Assembly (NCBI RefSeq): GCF_000173915.1
Contig: NZ_ACDZ02000004.1
Location: 1-64,000 of the forward strand
Reading direction: 5' to 3'
Length of the DNA: 64,000 nt
Origin: Gemella haemolysans ATCC 10379
GTDB taxonomy: Bacteria > Bacillota > Bacilli > Staphylococcales > Gemellaceae
The position numbers and the translations under genes were made by a program. This document shows, in pieces, positions 16,976 through 24,184 of this stretch; the first letter of the stretch is position 1, and the number at the start of each line of letters is the position of its first letter. The notes under the pieces are model-generated. The model did not search any database and was not told where the DNA came from. It saw nothing but the letters and a program-made list of their open reading frames with translations.

Positions 16976-17659
16976 ATGATAGCATTAATCGGTGCAATGC
17001 CAGAAGAAGTGGCTATAATAAAAGAAAAAATAGAAAATTTACAAGAGAAAAAAATAGTACATGTAACATTTTATGAAGGAAAATATGAAGGACGCAATAT
17101 TGTTCTTATGCTAAGTTTACCAGGGAAGGTGAATGCTGCTATTGGTACAACTCTATTATTAGATCACTATAAACCAGAGTATGTGATTAATATAGGTACA
17201 TGTGGTGCCTTACAAGGTGATATGGAAATTGGGGACATGATTGTTGCTACAGAAGTAAGACATTTTGATGTTGATGCAACAGAGTTTGGCTATGAAATTG
17301 GTCAAGTGCCACAGATGCCGGCAGCATATAAGAGCGATGAAGGGTTAGAAAAACTAGCTTCAGAGATAAGCTTGCCAGATCATAATATTCATTTTGGTTT
17401 AGTGGGTACATCAGATTCATTTATTTCTAATAAAGAGTTGAAAAAAGGAATATTGAAAAACTTTCCTAATATGCAAGTAGTTGAGATGGAAGCAGCAGCG
17501 ATTGCTCAAACTTGTTACCAATTTGGAACAAAATTTATAGTTTGCCGTAGTGTAAGTGATAAAGCAGAAGAAGGAACAAGAGTTACTTTTGATGAATTCT
17601 TACAAATAGCTGCAGTAAACTCGTCAATTTTAACTACAGAGTTAATAAAAAAACTTTAA
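16976..17659 (+). CDS. mtnN: 5'-Methylthioadenosine/S-adenosylhomocysteine nucleosidase
   Basis: Cleaves MTA and SAH (and 5'-deoxyadenosine), removing SAM by-products and supplying the methionine salvage and LuxS routes. 227 residues, standard length. Visible motifs are IALIGAMPEEV at the start, NIGTCGAL, and the catalytic region VVEMEAAAIAQTC and CRSVSDKAEEG. It starts 4 nt after greA with no clear ribosome binding site, so it is probably translated by coupling. It makes biochemical sense next to trmR, which produces SAH. Confidence 0.95.
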   Translation: MIALIGAMPEEVAIIKEKIENLQEKKIVHVTFYEGKYEGRNIVLMLSLPGKVNAAIGTTLLLDHYKPEYVINIGTCGALQGDMEIGDMIVATEVRHFDVDATEFGYEIGQVPQMPAAYKSDEGLEKLASEISLPDHNIHFGLVGTSDSFISNKELKKGILKNFPNMQVVEMEAAAIAQTCYQFGTKFIVCRSVSDKAEEGTRVTFDEFLQIAAVNSSILTTELIKKL

Positions 17660-17671
17660 AATTATATAAAT

Positions 17672-17703
17672 CAGCAAAGAAGAGCGAAAGCTTTTCTTTG
17701 CTG
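17672..17703 (+). terminator. Strong hairpin after mtnN
   Basis: A 14-bp stem, CAGCAAAGAAGAGC / GCTTTTCTTTGCTG with one G-U pair, and a GAAA tetraloop. The following sequence (TAATATTT) has only a weak T-run, so termination may be partial. Confidence 0.6.
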
Positions 17704-17732
17704 TAATATTTATGTGAAGTAGGAAGGAAAGT

Positions 17733-18140
17733 ATGATAACTATATTATCGAAATTATTTTTAATATTGACATCTGAAAAACTACCACGATATACTTTGAA
17801 ATCAATTAAAAGTGGAGCTTATACAAAAGAAGAATTAGATATAATCTGTAAAATCGTAAAAGATGATTATACAAGATACAAAAAAGGTTTTAAAGCTTCA
17901 GTAGTAATGGTATTTTTTATTGTTTCACTTATATTATGTCTTGGATTCTATCAAGGAGCCTATAGAGCGTTTTTAATTGAAATGTTAATTTTGTATATTG
18001 TAATATTTACATTGATGTTTATTTTGATTTATGTACAAAAAGTGAATAAAATTCGAAAAACATTTTTAAAAGCTGTGAAAAAGGGTTATCCAGAATTATA
18101 TAATGAATATGAAGATAAGTTGTATGAATATGTAGATTAA
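17733..18140 (+). CDS. Two-helix membrane protein of unknown function
   Basis: 135 residues, not recognised. It has an N-terminal amphipathic or weakly hydrophobic region, a charged segment (about 25-45), then two strong membrane helices at about 52-70 and 80-103, and a basic, then acidic cytoplasmic tail ending YEDKLYEYVD. AAGGAAGGAAA precedes the ATG. It is in the same direction as mtnN but separated by a hairpin. Confidence 0.7.
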   Translation: MITILSKLFLILTSEKLPRYTLKSIKSGAYTKEELDIICKIVKDDYTRYKKGFKASVVMVFFIVSLILCLGFYQGAYRAFLIEMLILYIVIFTLMFILIYVQKVNKIRKTFLKAVKKGYPELYNEYEDKLYEYVD

Positions 18141-18239
18141 AAAATATTATAGTCATAAATTTATGTAATTAATTGTATTGAAAAAAATGTTATAAAATGT
18201 TAATATAAGGTAGATAAATATTATTTAAGGAAAAGAAAA

Positions 18240-19205
18240 ATGAAAAATATTACAGAAAAAAGATCTTTTACTTATTTGAAGAATATAACTCAGATAAGTG
18301 TAGGATTATTGATATTTTATTTAATTTTTTCCTATTTTAAAAAAGAGATTGTTAGTCTAGACTTCAAAAAAATACACCATCTCACCCTTACTATAGGAGA
18401 GGTGAAATTTTTAGTAGTTTTATTAAGTGGTTTATTAGGCATAAGCATTTTATGCTTATATGATTATTTTGTTCTAAAGGCCATTAATTTAACGAAAAAT
18501 ATGTCTTCATTCCGTATTTTTAAAATTAGTTTTATGACTAACACATTAAATATGGTTCTAGGTTTTGGTGGTTTTATCGGTGCTGGACTTAGATATTATA
18601 TGTACAAACCATATACAAAAAATGGAAAAACATTAGTTACTGCAATAGGGATGATTCTTATTTCTATGCTTTCTGGAATCAGTCTATTGTCAATTTTTGT
18701 AGTACTAAATGTCTTCCCGGGACAAGCGTTATATGCTAATAATAAAATCTTTTATTATTCATTAATATTGATGTCTTTATTTTTACCATTGTATCTATTT
18801 TTTAATTTGAGAAAACCAAGAATTAGAACGGATAGATACTTAAGTGTTAAATTGACAGTGATTTCTTTTTTAGAATGGGTATTTGCAGCCCTTATTATTC
18901 TTATGATTCTTTATTTTTATACGGGAGATTTAGTAGCGGATAAAGAATTACAGATAATGGGAGTTATAATAGTAGCATCAATAGTAGGATTATTGACTAT
19001 GATTCCAGGAGGATTAGGTACTTTTGATACTTTAGTTCTTATTGGACTTAAGAATTTAGGTGTAAATCCAGAAATTATAGGTGCGACAATTATAATATAC
19101 AGATTGTCATATTATGTTGTTCCGTTCTCTATTGGATGTTTTATGTTCCTAAGTGAAGGGATTAGAATGATAAAAGATAAATTTAAGAGAGGAGAAAAGT
19201 TATGA
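18240..19205 (+). CDS. MprF-like flippase-domain membrane protein (UPF0104 / YbhN family)
   Basis: A 321-residue integral membrane protein with about eight helices, matching the lysylphosphatidylglycerol synthase transmembrane region family. Landmarks are the TNTLNMVLGFGGFIGAGLRY region and MIPGGLGTFDT near the C-terminus. It lacks the C-terminal aminoacyl-transferase domain of full MprF, so it cannot itself lysinylate lipid; a lipid-translocation role is possible. Its last 4 nt overlap plsY (ATGA), linking it to phospholipid synthesis. The substrate is unknown. Confidence 0.75.
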   Translation: MKNITEKRSFTYLKNITQISVGLLIFYLIFSYFKKEIVSLDFKKIHHLTLTIGEVKFLVVLLSGLLGISILCLYDYFVLKAINLTKNMSSFRIFKISFMTNTLNMVLGFGGFIGAGLRYYMYKPYTKNGKTLVTAIGMILISMLSGISLLSIFVVLNVFPGQALYANNKIFYYSLILMSLFLPLYLFFNLRKPRIRTDRYLSVKLTVISFLEWVFAALIILMILYFYTGDLVADKELQIMGVIIVASIVGLLTMIPGGLGTFDTLVLIGLKNLGVNPEIIGATIIIYRLSYYVVPFSIGCFMFLSEGIRMIKDKFKRGEKL

Positions 19206-19801
19206 TTACAACGATAATTTATGCGATAGTTGCCTATTTTATTGGAAATGTAATGGGTGGAAAATTATTAGAGAAGATTTATAAAGAAGAATTTACTAAT
19301 AAAGGCTCTGGTAATGTTGGGGCAAGAAATGCGGGACGTGTTTTAGGTCCTAGATCGTTTTTATTTGTTTTAGCAGTAGATTTTTTCAAAGGATTTTTTG
19401 TAGTTATATTATTGAAAATATTAGATGTTGATCCAAAAATTATATATATTTGTATAGTATTAGTATTATTAGGTCACATAAAACCTATTATCTTTAAGTT
19501 TAAAGGTGGTAAAGGGGTTGCGACATTCTTTGGTTGTTTAGCAGCATTATCATTAAATTTATTCTTAATTTTAATACTTTGTACATTAGTTATAGCTATT
19601 ATTGTAAAAAGTTTAACAATTGGATTTTATTCTAGTCTTCCTTTTGTGACTTATATAAACTATGTAGAAAATCCATCGTTTATAATACTAGGAATTTTTC
19701 TACTAGCAGTTTTATTAATAAGTGTGGTAGCTGTAAAAGATATAGAAGAGTCATTTAATAAATATTTTAGCACAAGAAAAATTAAGAAATCAGTTCGATA
19801 G
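19202..19801 (+). CDS. plsY: Acyl-phosphate:glycerol-3-phosphate acyltransferase PlsY
   Basis: First acylation step of phosphatidic acid synthesis in Gram-positives. 199 residues, five or more membrane helices. The three PlsY motifs are visible: GSGNVGARNAGR (acyl-phosphate/G3P site), FKGGKGVATFFG (G3P binding) and the first-loop Gly-rich region. The start overlaps the stop of the upstream membrane protein. The terminator stem begins inside the last codons. Confidence 0.93.
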   Translation: MITTIIYAIVAYFIGNVMGGKLLEKIYKEEFTNKGSGNVGARNAGRVLGPRSFLFVLAVDFFKGFFVVILLKILDVDPKIIYICIVLVLLGHIKPIIFKFKGGKGVATFFGCLAALSLNLFLILILCTLVIAIIVKSLTIGFYSSLPFVTYINYVENPSFIILGIFLLAVLLISVVAVKDIEESFNKYFSTRKIKKSVR

Positions 19802-19820
19802 TGAGCTGATTTCTTTTTTT
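19784..19820 (+). terminator. Terminator after plsY
   Basis: AAGAAATCAGTTC (19784-19796) pairs with GAGCTGATTTCTT (19803-19815) followed by T's. It lies between convergent genes and overlaps the plsY stop. Confidence 0.85.
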
Positions 19821-19821
19821 G

Positions 19822-20208
19822 CTATTTAGAATTGTTATTTCGTAGTTCTTTTCTTATAAGTAGAGTACGTTTAAAACAAATTATCGCATATAATAAAAGA
19901 AAAATCACAGAAGTTATATAGGCAATAGTAAAGTAGTTTTCTACTTTTTCAATTTTATAGGTAAAACTAACAATGTATGGTATTATTACTGCAAAAGTGT
20001 AAAAAATACGCTCATATTTTAAAAGATTCAAGATTTTATTTGTTTTTATTGATAACTTATTTTTTTCTTGAAAATATCCAATAATACTAGCGCATATGAT
20101 TATTGGAATAGTTGAATAGAAATAGAAGATATTTTTTGTATAAAGAAATGTAGTTAATAGCATAATGAAAATAAGTAAAGTGATGATTAAGTATTTGTTA
20201 TATTTCAT
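19822..20208 (-). CDS. Small hydrophobic membrane protein, unknown
   Basis: 128 residues from the ATG at 20206-20208 (MKYNKYLIITLL), which has AAGGAGGG 7 nt upstream. A longer frame upstream contains this binding site and is unlikely to be translated. Four membrane helices are predicted by eye, in two pairs separated by a basic stretch (QEKNKLSIKTNK). Not recognised. It converges on plsY. Confidence 0.65.
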   Translation of the reverse strand: MKYNKYLIITLLIFIMLLTTFLYTKNIFYFYSTIPIIICASIIGYFQEKNKLSIKTNKILNLLKYERIFYTFAVIIPYIVSFTYKIEKVENYFTIAYITSVIFLLLYAIICFKRTLLIRKELRNNNSK

Positions 20209-20412
20209 ATAAATCCCTCCTTTTTTATATGAAAAGTAATAAATATATAAGTAAAATCGATTAAGTATTAAGTTCCTTATTTCAATTTCATTATAACATA
20301 ATAAATACAAGAAGGATAATATTATATATCATATTTTGTATAATTATATTCTAAGAGAAATTTTTTTCTATACAATATAGAAAAATATACTATGAAACTA
20401 AAATGTTACCTT

Positions 20413-20446
20413 AACTATAATTAAATTTCAGTTTTAATTATAGTTT
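20413..20446. repeat. Inverted repeat upstream of the NlpC/P60 gene
   Basis: AACTATAATTAAA pairs with TTTAATTATAGTT around a 7-8-nt loop. It lies just ahead of a promoter-like motif shared with the next small gene and may be an operator. The T-tract is poor for a terminator. Confidence 0.45.
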
Positions 20447-20450
20447 AAAG

Positions 20451-20486
20451 TTGATTTAAGTGAGTTTTAGTTTATATCTATATAAT
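20451..20486 (+). promoter_or_regulatory. Shared promoter motif, copy 1
   Basis: TTGATTTAAGTGA followed by TATAAT whose first base is 30 nt from the motif start. The same arrangement recurs at 21263-21298. The usual -35 position does not hold a TTGACA-like hexamer, which suggests an activator-dependent promoter. The implied 5' leader is about 150 nt and contains an imperfect hairpin (TTCAGT 20525-20530 with ACTGAA 20565-20570). Confidence 0.45.
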
Positions 20487-20641
20487 ATTATTTATCAACT
20501 ATAAATTTAATATTTGATGAGAGATTCAGTAATAGATACTAATATCTTTTAATAGATATAGATAACTGAAGTAAAATACTTGGAAATAGGTAAATAGAAA
20601 TATACAAACAAGTAGATAAAATAAATTAGGAGACAAATTAA

Positions 20642-21202
20642 ATGAAGAATAAAAAATTACTTATTGGAGCTAGTTTAATAACAATGTTAACAACAGGAGT
20701 AATTGGTGGAGTAACACCGATACAAAATGCTTCAGCTCATGATATATCTGCTAATCAGGTTACTACTCAATATACTGTAACTGATGCAACTCAAGTAAAT
20801 CAAGAAGGAGGAGTATCTACTACAGTAACTCAATTGAATGCACAAGAAACTACAAATAGTCAAGTATCCTCTTCGAGCAAAGGAGCTGCTATTTATCAAG
20901 CAGCATTAAGTCAAGTAGGTACAATTCAAGATTGTACAATGCTAGTTACAAATGCATTAAAATCTGTAGGAATAAACTATCATGATTGGCCAGCTGGATA
21001 TATGAGTTTAGGTACAATAGTATCAGCATCTGAAGCTCAACCCGGTGATTTAATTTATTATGCCAATGGTGGTATGGGATTAGCACATATCGCAGTTTAT
21101 GCAGGTAATGGAAAAGCTATCCATGGGGGATGGCTTGGCAATCAAACTGTAGTTAATTCAGCAGATATAGGTAGTGGAGCGGTTTATATCCGTGTTAAAT
21201 AA
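20642..21202 (+). CDS. Secreted NlpC/P60-type peptidoglycan hydrolase
   Basis: 186 residues with a signal peptide (MKNKKLLIGASLITM..., likely cleaved after ASA near residue 32), a Gln/Thr-rich linker (about 35-80), and a C-terminal NlpC/P60-like domain. Candidate catalytic residues are Cys98 in QDCTMLV (family usually DCSGFV), His149 in AHIAVYAGNG and His161. QPGDLIYY is typical of the family. Such enzymes cut stem peptides or interpeptide bridges. The TML for SGF change next to the cysteine is unusual. No anchoring motif is present, so it is probably released. AGGAGA precedes the start. Confidence 0.8.
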   Translation: MKNKKLLIGASLITMLTTGVIGGVTPIQNASAHDISANQVTTQYTVTDATQVNQEGGVSTTVTQLNAQETTNSQVSSSSKGAAIYQAALSQVGTIQDCTMLVTNALKSVGINYHDWPAGYMSLGTIVSASEAQPGDLIYYANGGMGLAHIAVYAGNGKAIHGGWLGNQTVVNSADIGSGAVYIRVK

Positions 21203-21216
21203 ATATATAAACTATA

Positions 21217-21247
21217 AAAAACGTCTTGAAGTAATTTAAGGCGTTTT
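21217..21247 (+). terminator. Terminator after the NlpC/P60 gene
   Basis: AAAACGTCTT (21218-21227) pairs with AAGGCGTTTT (21238-21247) with one G-U pair; an AT-rich sequence follows. Confidence 0.7.
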
Positions 21248-21262
21248 AATTAATAATTTGTG

Positions 21263-21298
21263 TTGATTTAAGTGATTTTAAAGTTAATAATATATAAT
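21263..21298 (+). promoter_or_regulatory. Shared promoter motif, copy 2
   Basis: TTGATTTAAGTGA with TATAAT at the same 30-nt offset as in copy 1 at 20451. It lies 48 nt upstream of the cationic peptide gene. Confidence 0.5.
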
Positions 21299-21346
21299 AT
21301 ATTTATCTGATAAATTAAAAGAAATAAAAAATAGGAGATTTTTCAT

Positions 21347-21466
21347 ATGTCGTTAAAGAAGATAGCGAAGTTATTAGCGAATAAAAAAGTTAGAAAGATT
21401 GCATGGATATTAATAAGTCATCCTAAATTTATAAAGATACTTAAGAATATTATAAAAAGAAAATAA
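21347..21466 (+). CDS. 39-residue cationic amphipathic peptide (candidate leaderless bacteriocin)
   Basis: ATG with AGGAGA 9 nt upstream; the peptide starts MSLKKIAKLL and ends KILKNIIKRK. It has 11 Lys, 2 Arg, no acidic residue, one Trp (W20) and a Pro kink (P26) between two amphipathic helical halves. There is no signal peptide or double-glycine leader. This composition resembles leaderless class II bacteriocins (lacticin Q/aureocin A53 group) and cytolytic peptides, but I cannot show homology. The promoter motif is shared with the secreted NlpC/P60 gene upstream. No obvious immunity protein or dedicated transporter is adjacent. It could instead be a small toxin or membrane-active regulator. 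Confidence 0.6.
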   Translation: MSLKKIAKLLANKKVRKIAWILISHPKFIKILKNIIKRK

Positions 21467-21581
21467 AACGAAGAAAATAAATTTCAAAGATTATAATACA
21501 ACATGAGCAGTGAATAATAAATAGGTATCAATCTATATTTGCTAGAGTAGTATTTATAGATATTCTTTATGTTAATTCAAA

Positions 21582-21631
21582 TCCGACCTCATTACGATTT
21601 AAGGGCGTGTAAATCGTAATAGTTACTTAAG
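21582..21631. promoter_or_regulatory. Zur/Fur-family-like half sites upstream of the metallothionein-like gene
   Basis: ATTACGATTTA (21591-21601) and TAAATCGTAAT (21610-21620) form an 11-bp inverted repeat with an 8-nt loop. The second arm continues as TCGTAATAGTTAC, close to the known Zur consensus TCGTAATNATTACGA. The site is 20-50 bp upstream of a good promoter. Confidence 0.45.
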
Positions 21632-21642
21632 ACGAGAATCTA

Positions 21643-21671
21643 TTGACTTGTTATATAAAACATAATAAAAT
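21643..21671 (+). promoter_or_regulatory. Promoter of the metallothionein-like gene
   Basis: TTGACT, 17 bp, TAAAAT, about 45 bp before the ATG at 21715. Confidence 0.6.
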
Positions 21672-21714
21672 TTAACTAAAGAATAATTAATTAAATAATA
21701 CGGAGGCGATTAAT

Positions 21715-21906
21715 ATGAGTAAATGTGAATGTGAACACCACTGTCACTGTCACGACGCAGTAGAAGATTGTAAATGTGGAAACTGTGTTGAAGGAACATG
21801 TGAATGTAAAGAAGGTTGCGCTTGTGGATGCCATAATGCAAAAGAAGATTGCGAATGTGGAAACTGCAAAACAGGAGACTGTCATTGCAATAAACATGTT
21901 GCATAA
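21715..21906 (+). CDS. Cys/His-rich metallothionein-like protein
   Basis: 63 residues containing 17 Cys and 7 His, arranged as CxC, CxxC and CHC clusters: KCECEHHCHCHD at the start, then two related halves each with DC-x-CGNC-x4-CxC or DCHC. The repeated DCKCGNC / DCECGNC modules suggest an internal duplication. It is soluble, with no signal peptide. The composition fits binding of Zn or Cu ions in a thiolate cluster. I do not recognise a named bacterial metallothionein family (not a SmtA-like pattern). A perfect GGAGG-type site lies before the ATG. Possible Zur-like half sites upstream suggest metal control; a terminator follows. Confidence 0.75.
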   Translation: MSKCECEHHCHCHDAVEDCKCGNCVEGTCECKEGCACGCHNAKEDCECGNCKTGDCHCNKHVA

Positions 21907-21914
21907 CTGTTTAA

Positions 21915-21955
21915 TAAAAAAAGAGATTTGGAAAAATTACCAAATCTCTTTTTTA
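21915..21955. terminator. Bidirectional terminator
   Basis: A-run, AAGAGATTTGG, loop, CCAAATCTCTT, T-run. It serves the metallothionein-like gene (+) and the lactate permease gene (-), which converge here. Confidence 0.9.
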
Positions 21956-21966
21956 TTTACTTAAAA

Positions 21967-23619
21967 TTATTTAAGTGTAATTAGAAGGTTTAGTACTCCT
22001 GCAAGAACAAGAAGTATAACGCTCCATTTAATTGTTTTTGCGAAGATTTCGCTATCTCTGTTAACTAATCCAACAGCTGCAGCTGCAACTGCGATTGATT
22101 GAGGAGAAATCATTTTAGCGATAGCTCCACCGATAATGTTAGCAGCAACAAGTAATGAAGGATCAATTCCAATTTGTGATGCAGTTACTGATTGTAATCC
22201 AGCAAATAGAGATCCACTGTTAACAACAGATCCAGTTAAGAATACCCCAATCCATCCTAAGATAGGAGAGAATAATGGGAAGATTTTACCTGTGTTAGCA
22301 AATGCTAATCCTAATGTTGATGACATTCCTGAATATGTTGAAATGTAAGCAAATGCAAGTACTGAACAGATTGTTAAGATAGGTGCCCATAATTCAACTG
22401 CTGTTTCTCTTATTGTAGATACTACAATACGGCTGTTAACTCTAAAAATAATAATTGTTAGAATTGCTGCAAGTAAAATCGCTGTTGTAGTTGAAGTAAA
22501 TGGAGCAAAACTAAATACTGCTTTAATTGGAGTAGGTTGTTTTACAATAGGAGCAACACGTGCAACTGTACCATCAATGTAGTATGGGAAGTTGAAAATT
22601 AGTGAGTTTAAAGCTCCTGCTGCTTGACCTGTTTTAGGGTTTGCAGCTTGGATTAATTGTTTGAAGAATCCAGTGTTTAGTAAAGTAACGAATAAAGTTA
22701 AAAGAATGAATGGTGTCCATGCTCTAACAACTTCTTTACCAGCTAAAACTTCTTTGTCATGAGAAATTTCTTTAGTTTCAGCTGTAAGTTGTTGTTTTGG
22801 TTGCCAGAATCTTAAGAATACAATTAAAGCAAGTAAACTTACGATAGCTGAAGAAACGTTAACAAGTTCTGGTCCTATGAAGTTTAAGAAGATGAATTGA
22901 GTAATAGCAAATCCACCACCAGAAACTAAGATTGCTGGGAATGTTTCTTTAATACCTTTGAAACCATCTACCATAAATACGATAAGGAATGCGATAATAA
23001 CAGTAACAAGACATAAAATTAATGATGTGTTTTTACCAAGAGTTAATGCATCTAAATCTGTTAAAGTAGCTGGAACAGTTACCGGGATACCCATTGCTCC
23101 ATATGCACCACCAGCGATGTTAGCAACCAAACAAATTGCAGCAGATTGTAAAGGTTTGAAACCTAAACCTACTAAAATTGCGGCTGTAATAGCAACTGGT
23201 GCACCAAATCCTGCAGCACCTTCTAGGAAAGCGTTAAATGAGAATGCAATTAAAAGAACTTGAATTCTTTTATCTGGTGAAATAGATGAGATACTTTGTT
23301 TCATTACATCGAAGAATCCCATTTTAACTGTTAATTTGTATAAGAAGATAGCAGCAAGAACGATACTAGCAACAGGCCATAAACCTGAAACAATACCTTG
23401 TTCTGCAGCTCCTGCGATTTTATCCACAGGCATCTTATAACATACAGCAGCAACTATAGCTGCACTGATAATACTTAAACCACCAGCTACATAACCTTTT
23501 AGTTTAAAGACAACTAATGAAATTAAAAATATAATTATAGGAAGAGCAGCAACCCCTGCAGATAACCAAATATTACCCATTGGATTATACTGTTGCTCCC
23601 AAATAGCATTAAGAATCAT
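21967..23619 (-). CDS. lctP: L-lactate permease
   Basis: LctP-family transporter moving lactate with protons. 550 residues, 12-14 membrane helices. It starts MILNAIWEQQYNPMG, and typical stretches include ALIVFLRFWQP and the C-terminal IGGAIAKMISPQSIAVAAAA. AGGAGGAATTATA precedes the ATG. It is divergently oriented from the pyruvate dehydrogenase operon, so uptake or export of lactate and oxidation of pyruvate may be controlled together. Its own promoter is at 23656-23684. Confidence 0.94.
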   Translation of the reverse strand: MILNAIWEQQYNPMGNIWLSAGVAALPIIIFLISLVVFKLKGYVAGGLSIISAAIVAAVCYKMPVDKIAGAAEQGIVSGLWPVASIVLAAIFLYKLTVKMGFFDVMKQSISSISPDKRIQVLLIAFSFNAFLEGAAGFGAPVAITAAILVGLGFKPLQSAAICLVANIAGGAYGAMGIPVTVPATLTDLDALTLGKNTSLILCLVTVIIAFLIVFMVDGFKGIKETFPAILVSGGGFAITQFIFLNFIGPELVNVSSAIVSLLALIVFLRFWQPKQQLTAETKEISHDKEVLAGKEVVRAWTPFILLTLFVTLLNTGFFKQLIQAANPKTGQAAGALNSLIFNFPYYIDGTVARVAPIVKQPTPIKAVFSFAPFTSTTTAILLAAILTIIIFRVNSRIVVSTIRETAVELWAPILTICSVLAFAYISTYSGMSSTLGLAFANTGKIFPLFSPILGWIGVFLTGSVVNSGSLFAGLQSVTASQIGIDPSLLVAANIIGGAIAKMISPQSIAVAAAAVGLVNRDSEIFAKTIKWSVILLVLAGVLNLLITLK

Positions 23620-23655
23620 TATAATTCCTCCTAAATTGAAAATTTGTATAAAATA

Positions 23656-23684
23656 ATTATATATAAAATACTGTACTAATGCAA
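23656..23684 (-). promoter_or_regulatory. Promoter of lctP
   Basis: On the minus strand: TTGCAT, 17 bp, TATAAT, about 37 bp upstream of the ATG. Confidence 0.65.
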
Positions 23685-23990
23685 GCTATTAAACTACATT
23701 TTCATGAGATTTTCAAGAATAAAATGTTTACATAGTTTTTAAGAAATTAATCAAATATACTCAATTTTTTGATTTAAATGTGCCTCTTTAAAGGTTAGTA
23801 ACGGCTTCAATATATTTGTCAAGTGATATAGATGGAGAAATATTAATTATTTAAAAAAATTTCTATATAAAAAATAGAGAAATTGTATAATTTATATTTT
23901 TAAAAATCTGTATCTGTATAATTTTTATTTTATTACGACAGGTTGTAAAAAATAAAATGTATATGAGATATAAAGGAAAATGCTTTCTTT

Positions 23991-24012
23991 CAAACTGTAT
24001 TAATACAGTTTG
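23991..24012. repeat. Perfect 22-bp palindrome in the lctP-pdhA gap
   Basis: CAAACTGTATT followed directly by its reverse complement AATACAGTTTG. It has no T-run and lies about 70 bp upstream of the pdhA -35, so an operator is more likely than a terminator. The rest of the 565-bp divergent region holds no coding frame I can support. Confidence 0.6.
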
Positions 24013-24082
24013 AGTTTATGTTGATATGTGAAGCGAATAATATTACCGAGATAAATATTATTATTTTATTGTGATTATAGAT

Positions 24083-24111
24083 TTGACATTTTTCGTGAAA
24101 AATAGTATATT
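24083..24111 (+). promoter_or_regulatory. Promoter and possible operator of the pdh operon
   Basis: TTGACA, 17 bp, TATATT. Within the spacer lies TTTTTC-GT-GAAAAA (24089-24102), an inverted repeat that could be an operator. It does not match the usual Rex site. Confidence 0.65.
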
Positions 24112-24184
24112 AATAGTGTAATATATGATTAAAAAATAATTTATATACATTTAATAAATATATACACAAACTTTGGAGGTTATT

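Noticed and set aside
21347-21466. Type I toxin reading of the cationic peptide
   Set aside because: Known type I toxins are mostly hydrophobic single helices with an antisense RNA; charge +13 and no opposing promoter make this less likely, though not impossible.
21691-21904. Antisense frames over the metallothionein-like gene
   Set aside because: Cys codons read as Thr/Ala/Ser on the reverse strand. The plus strand has the promoter, binding site and terminator.
24083-24111. Rex operator in the pdhA promoter
   Set aside because: The inverted repeat TTTTTC-GT-GAAAAA does not fit the TTGTGAA-n4-TTCACAA form.
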